Source: Amorphochlora amoebiformis (taxonomy: Eukaryota; Cercozoa; Chlorarachniophyceae). Taken from it: a DNA stretch of 64,000 nucleotides. Where the stretch lies: contig BAAHQB010000094.1 in assembly GCA_054601695.1 (NCBI GenBank), positions 496,001 to 560,000 of the forward strand, read 5' to 3'. Shown here in pieces: positions 1 through 39,762 of the stretch. The position numbers and the translations under genes were made by a program. Below the pieces are notes generated by a model. The model was not told the origin of the DNA. It worked only from the letters and a program-made list of their open reading frames with translations, and ran no database searches. Within the stretch, counting starts at the first letter, position 1; every line of letters begins with the position of its first letter.

Positions 1-381
1 TTTTTCTTTTGGGGACGGAGGGAATTATCATGGTCGGGTGTAGGGAAGAGAGTGGTACTTAAGGAGGGGGAAGAATTCTACATTGAGAAGGGAAAGGTAA
101 AACTTGATCGCACTGATTTGGAGGTGGGGTAATACCTGTGGTTTCTCGTTCGGAGGTGGGGTAATACCAGTGATTTCTCACTTGGGGAGGGAAGGGGTCG
201 TTCTCGTTCTCATTTAATTTTGCTTGTTGCTAGGACGGATTGGTGCCCGCGTGAGCGCCCTTACAGAATAGGCTCGTGTGTGCTGGAGGACGCGGTCTGA
301 AACTGCACACATCCCTAGCGCTAATCCAACCTCCAACCCCCTCCAAATACCCGCCTCAGCTCAGATTCTGTAATTTTGCAG

Positions 382-5111
<4,730 letters not shown>

Positions 5112-6030
5112 AGTCTTAAGCATCCCAGTCTTTGCAATGCACCAAGGTCTAGAAGGTCGCGATCGGCTTAGAATTTAGAAGTGTATGATAGGGTCTAGAG
5201 CTAGTAGAGGGTAGCTATACTCTAGACGTATGCTGGTGCTAAACTATCGGATATACCAGCACCGGAGATACCATTCACATCCGTCGAGCTCGTTAAGCCG
5301 CGTCAATAGAAGTACATATCTCGATTCGATTCCCTCAGTACGCAGCTAGCATCTTATACTAGTTATAAATTATAATTATAATTATAATCATTGACTTAAA
5401 AATTATAATCGAGTAGTTGAACTTGAAGTGAGTCAAGAATATCTAGAATATACTAGATATAATTTATTACAAGACTAGCTAGACTTCAATCTAGATAATA
5501 TACACTAGATACACAACACTAGATTACCTGGATTACGTCTAGTACTCTGGTGACTACATCTACTAGATCTACATACTCTAGGTCTAGTAGGTACTAAGTC
5601 TAGTTACTACTAGACTAAAGTACGCGTGTAGACTGAGTGATAGGTCATTTCAATATCTACAGATCTAGTAGATCTAGATAAGGACTGGAAGGAATAGATA
5701 CAGCTAGACAGAGATATAGGACTTGAATCCGATCATCTAGATCATGAGTCATCTAGTCATTGATATTTCAGTATACTAGAGGTACTCTACGTAGTTTCTA
5801 AAATTATCTAGACAATGTAAAAATTCTGGATGTGTGTAGAGTGTGATGCTAGCAGTACTAGCAGTAGCAAACTAGATCGACCAATTCTCCTATTGACACT
5901 ACTTAGTCTACGTTGCTTTAAACTCTAGAATTGCTAAATTTAAACTTTAATTAAGCCTGAGCATCTACGATCTAGTCCGTAGAGCTGACTAGATTAATCT
6001 ACTGAATCTAACTGAGTATTAAAGTGTCGG
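5112..6030. other. CTAG-rich convergent intergenic spacer
   Basis: About 900 bases between two stop codons on opposite strands. There is no (AT)n run and no credible exon, but the tetranucleotide CTAG and its neighbours (TCTAGA, ACTAGT, CTAGTA) recur very densely, for example at 5440-5680. The 3' UTRs and poly(A) sites of both flanking genes must lie here. Two other tail-to-tail spacers in the window look the same. Confidence 0.8.
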
Positions 6031-12789
<6,759 letters not shown>

Positions 12790-12887
12790 GATACCTGCGG
12801 ATGATTATGGATGTTGTAAGCAAGTTTGAATTCAAATTCAAATTCAACTTTTGGTTTCTTTTATACTTGTGATTATCTATATGTATA

Positions 12888-12932
<45 letters not shown>

Positions 12933-12935
12933 ATC

Positions 12936-12970
<35 letters not shown>

Positions 12971-13048
12971 AAGTGTATATGTACTATACACTCATGCGTG
13001 TAATTCAGCATTTGGTTTCTTTTATATTTGTGTACTATGAATAAATAT

Positions 13049-13109
<61 letters not shown>

Positions 13110-13238
13110 ATTCATGCGTGTATGTGTATATTTACAGTACATTCATAGTGTATACAACATATTCACCAATGTATATTTAGCATACTTGTATTCATATATA
13201 TACACACATGCATACATACACATACACATACACATTAG
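12790..13238. promoter_or_regulatory. spacer between two tandem minus-strand genes
   Basis: Holds the upstream region of the 6031-12789 gene and the 3' end of the 13239-17805 gene. It consists mainly of (AT)n runs. A segment reading TTTGGTTTCTTTTATA occurs near 12847 and again near 13011, a local duplication with TA repeats between the copies. No TATA box can be told apart from the TA background. Confidence 0.5.
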
Positions 13239-17805
<4,567 letters not shown>

Positions 17806-17918
17806 ATTGGGCACAAGCGCAGCCCTTGTATCGTCCGCCGTTGGAGATTTGATAGGAACGCCGGGATATTACCCGAATCCCCGGGGATCCCCGCTTGCCA
17901 ACCAGGAGAGGAGATCGA
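17806..17918. promoter_or_regulatory. 113-bp divergent promoter region
   Basis: Lies between the proposed ATG codons of a minus-strand and a plus-strand gene. It is GC-rich compared with its surroundings and free of TA repeats. At this size the two 5' UTRs must be very short or overlap. No motif can be assigned with confidence. Confidence 0.6.
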
Positions 17919-25830
<7,912 letters not shown>

Positions 25831-26375
25831 TAAGCTTCGAGTGTAGATAGAGTTAAACTTTTTATATCTGGATCTAATTAGTCATATTCTAGATATTCAA
25901 GGCCCGATTAATATTGCTAATTGAATTGTCGTTTACGATTATTCTAAATCATAACACTGCCGACCTTGAAGCTAATGAATTGCCAAACATCTTCTAGATT
26001 TTGTAGAAGGCCTAAAGCTAGTAGAGCTCCGAGGTTTTTAAATGTAGCACAATCACGGCAGGAGCCGCCACCAGTAGTCTAGTAGTGATGCATCTAGTGC
26101 ATGGTCATGACTAGCGCTATGCTAGATCTTCGCAGAAAATTAGTAATTGTAAAACTAATTGAAACTAGTAGAAGTCTAGAAGTCAGATCGAAAATTGAAC
26201 CTAGATAACGACAGAAAGAGGCTAATTCTAGTAATTATAACTTGAAAAAGAGTTTTATTCATGACTAGGTTAATTGGACGGCGCCGCGCATGTGCATGAT
26301 CTAGAGATAACGTGATCTACATCGTGATTGTATAGTTGTGCTACTAGAATAGTTGTAGGGGAACGAATCATCAGA
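25831..26375. other. CTAG-rich convergent intergenic spacer
   Basis: About 545 bases between the stop codons of two converging genes. Dense in CTAG and TAGAAG words (for example 25990-26240), without TA microsatellites and without a credible ORF; it resembles 5112-6030 and 39763-41270. Confidence 0.8.
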
Positions 26376-26526
26376 CTAACTAGAAGTTCGAGAATCCCAA
26401 ACAAGCTGGATTAATACACTTAACACACCGGCGACCACTGCCAGCGCCAGAAGACCAAACTATATAGAATATTCTTATTACATTCGCTGTGAACATGTTG
26501 CAGGACATAACATAGTACATACTCTC

Positions 26527-26562
<36 letters not shown>

Positions 26563-26678
26563 CAGAGATAATCATATCATATTTAGAGTAAATAATCCAC
26601 ACCCCGGTACGCTCTCCTATGTATTTTTTTTCACACATACATATGATATATATACATATACTTATATATATATATATG

Positions 26679-26732
<54 letters not shown>

Positions 26733-26758
26733 TATATATATATATATTATATATATAC

Positions 26759-26790
<32 letters not shown>

Positions 26791-27952
26791 ATGTGTAATG
26801 ATGATCTGATCCTAACCCTACAACCTAACCCTAACCCTAACCCTAACCCTAACCCTAACCTAACCCTACCCCTACCCCTATCCCTCCCTTACCCCTCCTC
26901 TACCCCTATCCCTACCCCTACCCCTACTCCTATCCCTGCCCCTATCTCTACCCCTACCCCTACTCCTACCGTACACCTAACCCGACCCCTAACCCTAACC
27001 CTAACCCTAACCCTAACCCTAACCCTAACCCCTAACCCTAACCCTACATTGTGGAGGAATCAATGGTCCTCGGACTAAGACATGCTGAATAATCTAAACC
27101 TCACCCTAACCCTAACCCTAACCCTACCCCTACCGCCTACCCCCTCCCCTACCCCTACCCCTACCCCTACCCCTACCCCTACTCCTACCCTACCCCTACT
27201 CCTAACCCTACCCCTACTCCTAACCCTACCCTAACCCTAACCCTAACCCTAGCCCTTACCCTGAGTCAATGGTCCTAGGACTAAGACATGCTTGATAATC
27301 TGATCCTGATCCTAACCCTTACCCTAGCCCTAACCCTAACCCTAGCGTTAACCCTAACCCTAACCCTAACCCTTACTCTAACCCTTACCCTAACCCTAAC
27401 CTTAACCCTAACCCTAACTCTAACTCTAACCCTAACCCCAACATTGAGGAGTCAATGGTCCTCGAACTAAGACATGCTGAATAACATGATCCTAACCCTA
27501 ACCCTAACCCTAACCCTGACCGTAATCGTAACCGTAACCGTAACCGTAATCGCAACCGTAACCGTAACTCTAACCTTAACCCTAGCTAGCCCTAACGCTA
27601 GCCCTAGCCCTACCCCTAGCCAACCCCTAACCCTAACACTAACCCTAACCCTAACCATGACCCTAACCCTAACCCTAACCATAACATATAACATATAACA
27701 TATATGCATATCTATATATGATATACTTCTGTGTGTTGTATTCATTGTATATATATATATATTATATATATATATATATTATATAGTTTATATGTAAATA
27801 TATATATATATATATATATATCTAAATGTACAATATACATATATATATATATGTATGTATATAATATGCATATATATATATATATATGTATTATTACACG
27901 AAGGCGTATTTATATATTTATATTTATATATATTAAGCATTTATATGCGTAC

Positions 27953-28002
<50 letters not shown>

Positions 28003-28051
28003 GTAAATATACATAAAAATACTTCAGATACATATATACATATACATATAC

Positions 28052-28113
<62 letters not shown>

Positions 28114-28182
28114 GTACATATATATATATATATATATATATGCATATACAAATATGCATACAATGAATACAATATACATACA

Positions 28183-28225
<43 letters not shown>

Positions 28226-28972
28226 GCATATATATATATATGTATACAATGAATACAATATATAGACATGTTTATATATGTATACAGATATATATACGCA
28301 TATATACATACATATATATATATATATATATACATATATATAAACAAACAACACTTATTATAATCACTTCAATAATAATAATAGTAATAATAATACTAGT
28401 ATTAACAGTAATAACGATAATAACAATAATAATACTGGTAAGAACATATGACGTGTGACATGCATGCGTGACGACGTGACACGTGCATACAGCTAAAAAT
28501 ATACCTCTCCTGATATATACAACATATATATATATATATATTTATATTATATATATATATATACATAAACAACAATTATTACAGTCATTCCAATAATAAT
28601 AATAATAATTATTATTATACTAATAACAGTAATAACGATAATAACAATAATAATACTAGTAAAATCATATGATGTGTGACATGCATGCGTGACGACGTGA
28701 TACGTGCATACAGCTAAAAATATACCTCTCCTGCGGTGTTGCGCGGCGGGAAAGAGTAGACAATCTTGACGTTTTCAGCATCCCGGGCTATTATTGGAGC
28801 GTAGTATACACGGGGAAAATAGTTACATACATATTTCTACATCTATAGGTTTTGCACATGATTTACAGATGTTTATACATTTATATGTACGTATATGTCA
28901 AAATACACGTATATATGTATATATGTATATATATATATGTATATATATATATGTATATATTATATATATATA

Positions 28973-29006
<34 letters not shown>

Positions 29007-29056
29007 TATATCTGAATGTATCTATTATATATATGTATATATATATGTATATTACA

Positions 29057-29098
<42 letters not shown>

Positions 29099-29236
29099 CA
29101 TATATATATATGTATATATGTAGATTTATATATATATATATATATAATATATATATATATATATTCAAGTATATATATATGTATATATATATATATATAT
29201 GATATACATATATATATGTATATGTGTACATATTTT

Positions 29237-29281
<45 letters not shown>

Positions 29282-29287
29282 TATATT

Positions 29288-29351
<64 letters not shown>

Positions 29352-29488
29352 GTGTGTGTGTGCATAGACATGTATGCAAAATATATGCCATTTTATAAGT
29401 AATCGCAGTAATTATGATAGCTATACATATACGCTTTTGCACACACGCATATAAGCATTTATATATACTAAATGTATAATATAATATA

Positions 29489-29520
<32 letters not shown>

Positions 29521-29738
29521 TATATATATATTATATATATATATATATACATATATTATATATATGTATATATTCCAGATGTATATATATATATTATATA
29601 GATATGTATATCATATATATATATATATACATATATATATATGTATATTATATATACATATATATAATATATGTATATCATATATATACACATATAATAT
29701 ATTATATATATATATATCTATATATATATAAGCACACG

Positions 29739-29791
<53 letters not shown>

Positions 29792-30163
29792 ATATAAACA
29801 CACGTATGAATACGAGTACGTAAGTTTTTATTACATACCTGTACATAACTATGCATATATGCATATATACATATGCAGTATATATATATATATCTATTGG
29901 ATATTTATATATATATACATATATATATTTATAATAATGCAAATTACACAAAACACAGAAAACTGAGAGTCGGATACATATTACTCATACATTAGCTATA
30001 CACACCTGAACATTAGTTACATACCTGAACACACTAGACACACGGCTAGGGCACAGAAGGTATGCGCAAAAGCATGATAATACGCCCAATGTGTTGCATT
30101 TTTATTCGTGCTGGAGATATAGGTATGTATTAGTAATATATATATGGGGTATAATGCATATAT

Positions 30164-30196
<33 letters not shown>

Positions 30197-30397
30197 GCAC
30201 ATATATATATATATATATTAATTATATATATATATATATATATGTATGTATATATGTATATATATATATATTACACACACATATATATATATACATATAT
30301 ATAGTATATATAATATATATTATTTATATATATATATATGTATATAATATATGTATCTATATATATATATATATATATATATAAATGTAGTATTTAC

Positions 30398-30431
<34 letters not shown>

Positions 30432-30469
30432 ATATACATATACATGTGTGTATATATATACATATATTA

Positions 30470-30533
<64 letters not shown>

Positions 30534-31232
30534 TATACATATGTATATTGCATAGTAAAAAGATAATATATATATATATATATATATAACCTTATCTTCC
30601 AAGACAATTGGAAACATGAAACGCCGAAGATAAAGAATGCCCAGGCTGTTAGTTGCATTATATTCATGTCATATCTTATATCTATATATATATATATATA
30701 TGTATATGTATATTATCTAGTAAATATATGTATATATAACACACACACACACAAACACACATATATATATATATATATATATACAATATACACACATACA
30801 TATTGTATATATGTAAATATATATATATATATATATATATGTATACGTTTTACATATATATATATACATGTGTGTATATGTAAATATATATATATATATA
30901 TGTTCATATATACATATATAGATTTCCCACCTAAGCACGCATACGTAGTATCTATAATCCAAAATGCCCTAAGGATAAATACAGTCACCCATTTGCAACA
31001 TCGTTCAAGCTGAGTTTAGTTTAGGGAATTTTACCCAAGCACAACATGAACCATAGCACAAATGGCACCTATAAGGTCAACTCGTCGCCTTGAGAGTGAC
31101 GGAGAGTTCCAGTAGTAACACGACAGCGCGCACTGGATGGTAACGTGGGTATATGTATGTATTGCTTTATTGATGTGAATGTATATATATATATATATAT
31201 GTATATTACACATATATATATGTATATATGTA

Positions 31233-31290
<58 letters not shown>

Positions 31291-31369
31291 GTACACACAC
31301 ACATATGTATATATATATATATGTATATATGTATATATATATATAATATAATACACGCACACACATATA

Positions 31370-31409
<40 letters not shown>

Positions 31410-31410
31410 C

Positions 31411-31441
<31 letters not shown>

Positions 31442-31530
31442 GTACATGATTTTGTGTATGTACATATTATATCCCACAGTAAGTTCTCACAGTAAAAGAA
31501 AAAATCATTATGGTAAGCCAGAGCTAACAT
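26376..31530 (-). CDS. small four-helix membrane protein, 143 aa, family unknown
   Basis: Exons in order of translation: 31478-31530 (ATG), 31035-31088, 30931-30968, 30591-30645, 30025-30110, 28726-28787, 26376-26459 (TAG); 432 nt, all phases agree. Predicted membrane segments: [57 protein letters not shown] and [20 protein letters not shown]. The N-terminus is short ([18 protein letters not shown]) and may extend upstream, because the frame stays open to Cys-His-Ala-Ala. A His cluster ([10 protein letters not shown]) before helix 3 is notable and could bind metal or haem, but I cannot tie it to a family. The start is placed so that the gene is head-to-head with the 31753 gene. The last intron (26460-28725) holds the large telomere-type array. 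Confidence 0.65.
26814..27690. repeat. interstitial telomere-type (CCCTAA)n array with spacer element
   Basis: Nearly 900 bases of CCCTAA and variants (CCCTAC, CCGTAA, CCCTAG) inside an intron of the 26376-31530 gene. A conserved non-telomeric block containing TGGTCCTCGGACTAAGACAT interrupts it three times (27050-27095, 27262-27303, 27436-27492). Confidence 0.9.
28340..28735. repeat. tandem duplication that includes an exon end and donor site
   Basis: A block of about 215 bases (AAT-rich stretch, then GTGACATGCATGCGTGACGA, then TATACCTCTCCTG) occurs at about 28340-28513 and again at about 28560-28735. The right copy ends in the true exon 28726-28787, so the left copy carries a second version of the minus-strand donor and the last few exon bases. 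Confidence 0.8.
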
Positions 31531-31752
31531 GTAGGAGCGCACCGCAGCGTGACATTCTGGATCAGTACGGGGTTTAGACAGCTTCGACGTCACAGCAGGG
31601 GTTTTGGGGATTAGGCTAGGGTAGGGCCCGTATTAGGTTAGGGTTTAGGTTAGAATTAGGGTTAGGACTAGGGTTAGGACTAGGGCTTGGAAGCGCTAGA
31701 GCTAGGGTTTGAGAATGTTGGGCGATAGAGTTTACGACCGTTAAGGTCATAT
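31531..31752. promoter_or_regulatory. 222-bp divergent promoter with degenerate TTAGGG repeats
   Basis: Lies between a minus-strand ATG (31530) and a plus-strand ATG (31753). It contains a run of degenerate telomere-like units (TAGGGTT, TTAGGAC) at about 31613-31690 and no TA microsatellite. Telo-box-like promoter elements are known in plants; whether these act that way is inference. Confidence 0.5.
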
Positions 31753-36803
<5,051 letters not shown>

Positions 36804-36889
36804 ACCACTATACACATAAATAGATGTAATTATTGCCGTAAAGTCGACGTCGTAGTTAACGCGCTATGCGTAGCGACGGGTTAGTGTAC

Positions 36890-37075
36890 ACTAGTGTCAC
36901 TGTGTCCCTATCATAATTTCACTGTGTCCTGTCACAATGTCACTGTGTCCTGTCACAATGTCACTGTGTCCTGTCACAATGTCACTGTGTCCTGTCACAA
37001 TGTCACTGTGTCCTGTCACAATGTCACTGTGTCCTGTCACAATGTCACTGTGTCCTGTCACAATGCAGTCCTGTC
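36890..37075. repeat. 21-bp minisatellite, about seven units
   Basis: Nearly perfect tandem copies of a 21-base unit starting CACTGTGTCCTGTCACAAT. Because 21 is divisible by three, it opens frames reading CHNVTVS repeats. It lies after the stop codon at 36803 in the spacer before the Ras gene. Confidence 0.9.
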
Positions 37076-37235
37076 AAAAATGTCATTATTCGATGGTTTG
37101 GTCATTAAAATATCGTTAATGAGACTCTCAGTGATTAATTAGTTCTTAGAAAGACCTCTAGTGTATACGTGTATTGAAATATTTACGAGGTACTACTCTA
37201 GCATTATATATCATACATAGTTATAATTATACCAC

Positions 37236-37277
<42 letters not shown>

Positions 37278-37705
37278 TGATCTCATTATTATATTTTATC
37301 TAGTTTATATACACACGGATAATTATCATGATTTGATATTATATATGATAATATCACATGTACAGCTAATAAATTAATACTTATACTATAATAGTAATAC
37401 TCAGCATGACAATAACATTGATAATCATAATCCGATACTATATCGATGGTAAATATTATAAATACACCCGCAATGTTACAGTATTCTACTAGGTATATAT
37501 CATGATCATGAGAATATAAATATATTATATGCGCGTGTGTGCACACACATCAAAGACAACCGCAGTATATACATATATATATACATGTGTATGTGTGTAT
37601 ATATAATTTAATACATGTGCATGTATATATATATATATATAATATATGTGTGTATGTATATATATGTATTATTTTTTTGGTACTATAATAATATTTAAAG
37701 ATTAT

Positions 37706-37782
<77 letters not shown>

Positions 37783-37937
37783 ACACGTACGATACATAAT
37801 ACACATGTATACATACATATATGTATATGTATGTGTATGTATAATATTATATAAATATCTTTATATAGTTGTATATAGTATCCGATGATACATAATTATG
37901 TTATATATATATATATATATACATAAACAATACACAT

Positions 37938-37991
<54 letters not shown>

Positions 37992-38020
37992 GTACATATA
38001 TATATATATTGTAATATATA

Positions 38021-38064
<44 letters not shown>

Positions 38065-38123
38065 GTACATATATAATATATATGTATATATTTTTATATG
38101 TACATATATAATATATACATATA

Positions 38124-38290
38124 GGGTTAGGGTTAGGGTTAGGGTTAGGATCAAATTACTCAGCATGTCTTAGTCCGAGGACCATTGACCCGGTTAGGGT
38201 TATGGTTAGGGTAAGGGTTAGGGTTAGGGTTAGGGTTATGGTTAGGGTTAGAGTTAGGGTTAGGGTTAGGGTTTGGGTTAGGGTTAGGGA
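38124..38290. repeat. telomere-type (TTAGGG)n tract with inverted spacer element
   Basis: Opposite orientation to the 26.8-27.7 kb array. It contains the same non-telomeric block (38149-38190) in reverse complement (AGCATGTCTTAGTCCGAGGA), so the block and its telomere flanks behave as a dispersed unit. Confidence 0.9.
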
Positions 38291-38365
38291 TATATATATA
38301 TATATATATGTATGTGTATATGTATATATGTAACATATATGTATGATGTATACATATATAAAAAC

Positions 38366-38402
<37 letters not shown>

Positions 38403-38458
38403 ACTTTATACATATTCATACATATATAATATTAATAAATACATAATAAATCTATATA

Positions 38459-38494
<36 letters not shown>

Positions 38495-38563
38495 ATATAC
38501 ATGAGCACACACACACACGCATATGTGTATGTGTGTATGTGTGTATATGTGTGTATGTGTATA

Positions 38564-38624
<61 letters not shown>

Positions 38625-39162
38625 ATACATACACATATAGGCATACAGCAAACTTCTACTAAAGTTGAAGCTTGGGCTGAAAAAAACGCAAATCCGACTT
38701 TCGAGCATACAATCCACTACCCGCACGAGATCATGCCACATACATGCCACACACATATTAAGACTTGCGAAAATACCTCTAATTGCCATGTAAATATGTA
38801 CATTGGTGTTTACGACCCGCGAGCGATGTCCACGACCCGTGAGAGCATGGTATGCTGGCCGTGTAAACGTGTACACGGATACTTATTGCGTGGAAGAAGA
38901 AGGGCTTGTGAATATACATTCACATGTATTTTAAACATATTCTGAGAACACAGCGAGAGGTGTTGATTTGGTCGTGTACCCAAGCAGCTTATTATCGCCT
39001 CCAAATCTGAAAATTCAAACATGTCGAAAATTTGAAATTTTGAAAGGGTTGGGGTTTTGTTTAGGCAAAGTTCATTTTATTTGAAGGAAACCTAAATTTA
39101 GCGCGTCGAAAAGATGATAAATAAAATTCGGCAACCTTCCGGATTTCATCGTTACAGGGAAG

Positions 39163-39762
39163 ATGGGGGATTCTGATGTGAAAGTGAAGGTTGCTGTGCT
39201 TGGAGCTGGAGGAGTAGGGAAGTCGTGCTTGACACTCCGTTTGACAACTGGCAACTTCGAAGATGAGTACGACCCGACCATCGCGGATCTTTATGAAACA
39301 AATCTTGAGGTCGATGGAAAAGCTTGTGCTCTGGATATCACAGATACCGCTGGACAGCGTGAGTATATGAGCGTTGTGGATGAGTGGATTCTCAAGGGCG
39401 AAGGATTTCTGCTAGTTTGCAGTGTCGATTCCACGGAGAGCGTGGAACGATTGCACGAAGTTCGTGATAAAATTATTCTTCTCAAGCACGACGAGGATAT
39501 CCCTATCGTGATCGCCAACAACAAGTGCGATCTGGAGGACAGGCAGGTTTCTAAGGAGTCCATCGAGAAGCTGGCCGAGGAGTGGGGATGCGCAAGCTTT
39601 GAGACAAGCGCCAAGACAAAGAAAAACGTGACTGAAGTATTCTCCGAGTTAGTTCGAGGTGTCCGCAAGTACAAGAAGAAAAAATCCGACAGTGCTAACG
39701 GCGGCAAGAATGGCAAGTCAGGTGGGAAGGGCAAGAAAAAGGGTCTCTGCACCATCCTCTAG
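39163..39762 (+). CDS. Ras-family small GTPase, 199 aa, intronless
   Basis: GTP-binding molecular switch. G1 P-loop GAGGVGKS at residues 14-21, switch I YDPTIAD (Thr39), G3 DTAGQ at 61-65, G4 NKCD at 120-123, G5 ETSAK at 147-151. The C-terminus is a polybasic Lys/Gly tail ending in the CaaX box CTIL; a final Leu predicts geranylgeranylation and membrane attachment. It is closest in style to the Ras/Rap/Rheb group. Two deviations: Arg66 follows DTAGQ where Ras/Rap have Glu, and switch I reads ADLYE instead of EDSYR. The single uninterrupted exon contrasts with every other gene here, which suggests either a retrocopy or a gene that escaped intron gain. Confidence 0.97.
   Translation: MGDSDVKVKVAVLGAGGVGKSCLTLRLTTGNFEDEYDPTIADLYETNLEVDGKACALDITDTAGQREYMSVVDEWILKGEGFLLVCSVDSTESVERLHEVRDKIILLKHDEDIPIVIANNKCDLEDRQVSKESIEKLAEEWGCASFETSAKTKKNVTEVFSELVRGVRKYKKKKSDSANGGKNGKSGGKGKKKGLCTIL

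Larger units (their letters stand above)
36804..39162. other. spacer upstream of the Ras gene
   Basis: Contains the 21-bp minisatellite, AT-rich low-complexity DNA (37150-38640) with an interstitial telomere tract at 38124-38290, and a TA-free stretch (38645-39162) that must hold the Ras promoter and 5' UTR. I see no protein-coding exon in 38645-39162. An AG 7 bases before the ATG (TTACAG, then GGAAG, then ATG) could be a 3' splice site of a 5'-UTR intron. Confidence 0.5.

Noticed and set aside
26575-26624. Minus-strand exon-like stretch [17 protein letters not shown]
   Set aside because: Its phase does not fit the preceding exon end, whereas skipping it joins exons 28726-28787 and 26376-26459 perfectly.
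26814-27690. Telomere arrays taken as a chromosome end
   Set aside because: They are interstitial, degenerate, occur in both orientations and lie inside introns flanked by coding exons.
36894-37142. ORF with seven CHNVTVS repeats
   Set aside because: A 21-bp repeat keeps all frames open. It lies after a stop codon and has no splice or start signal.
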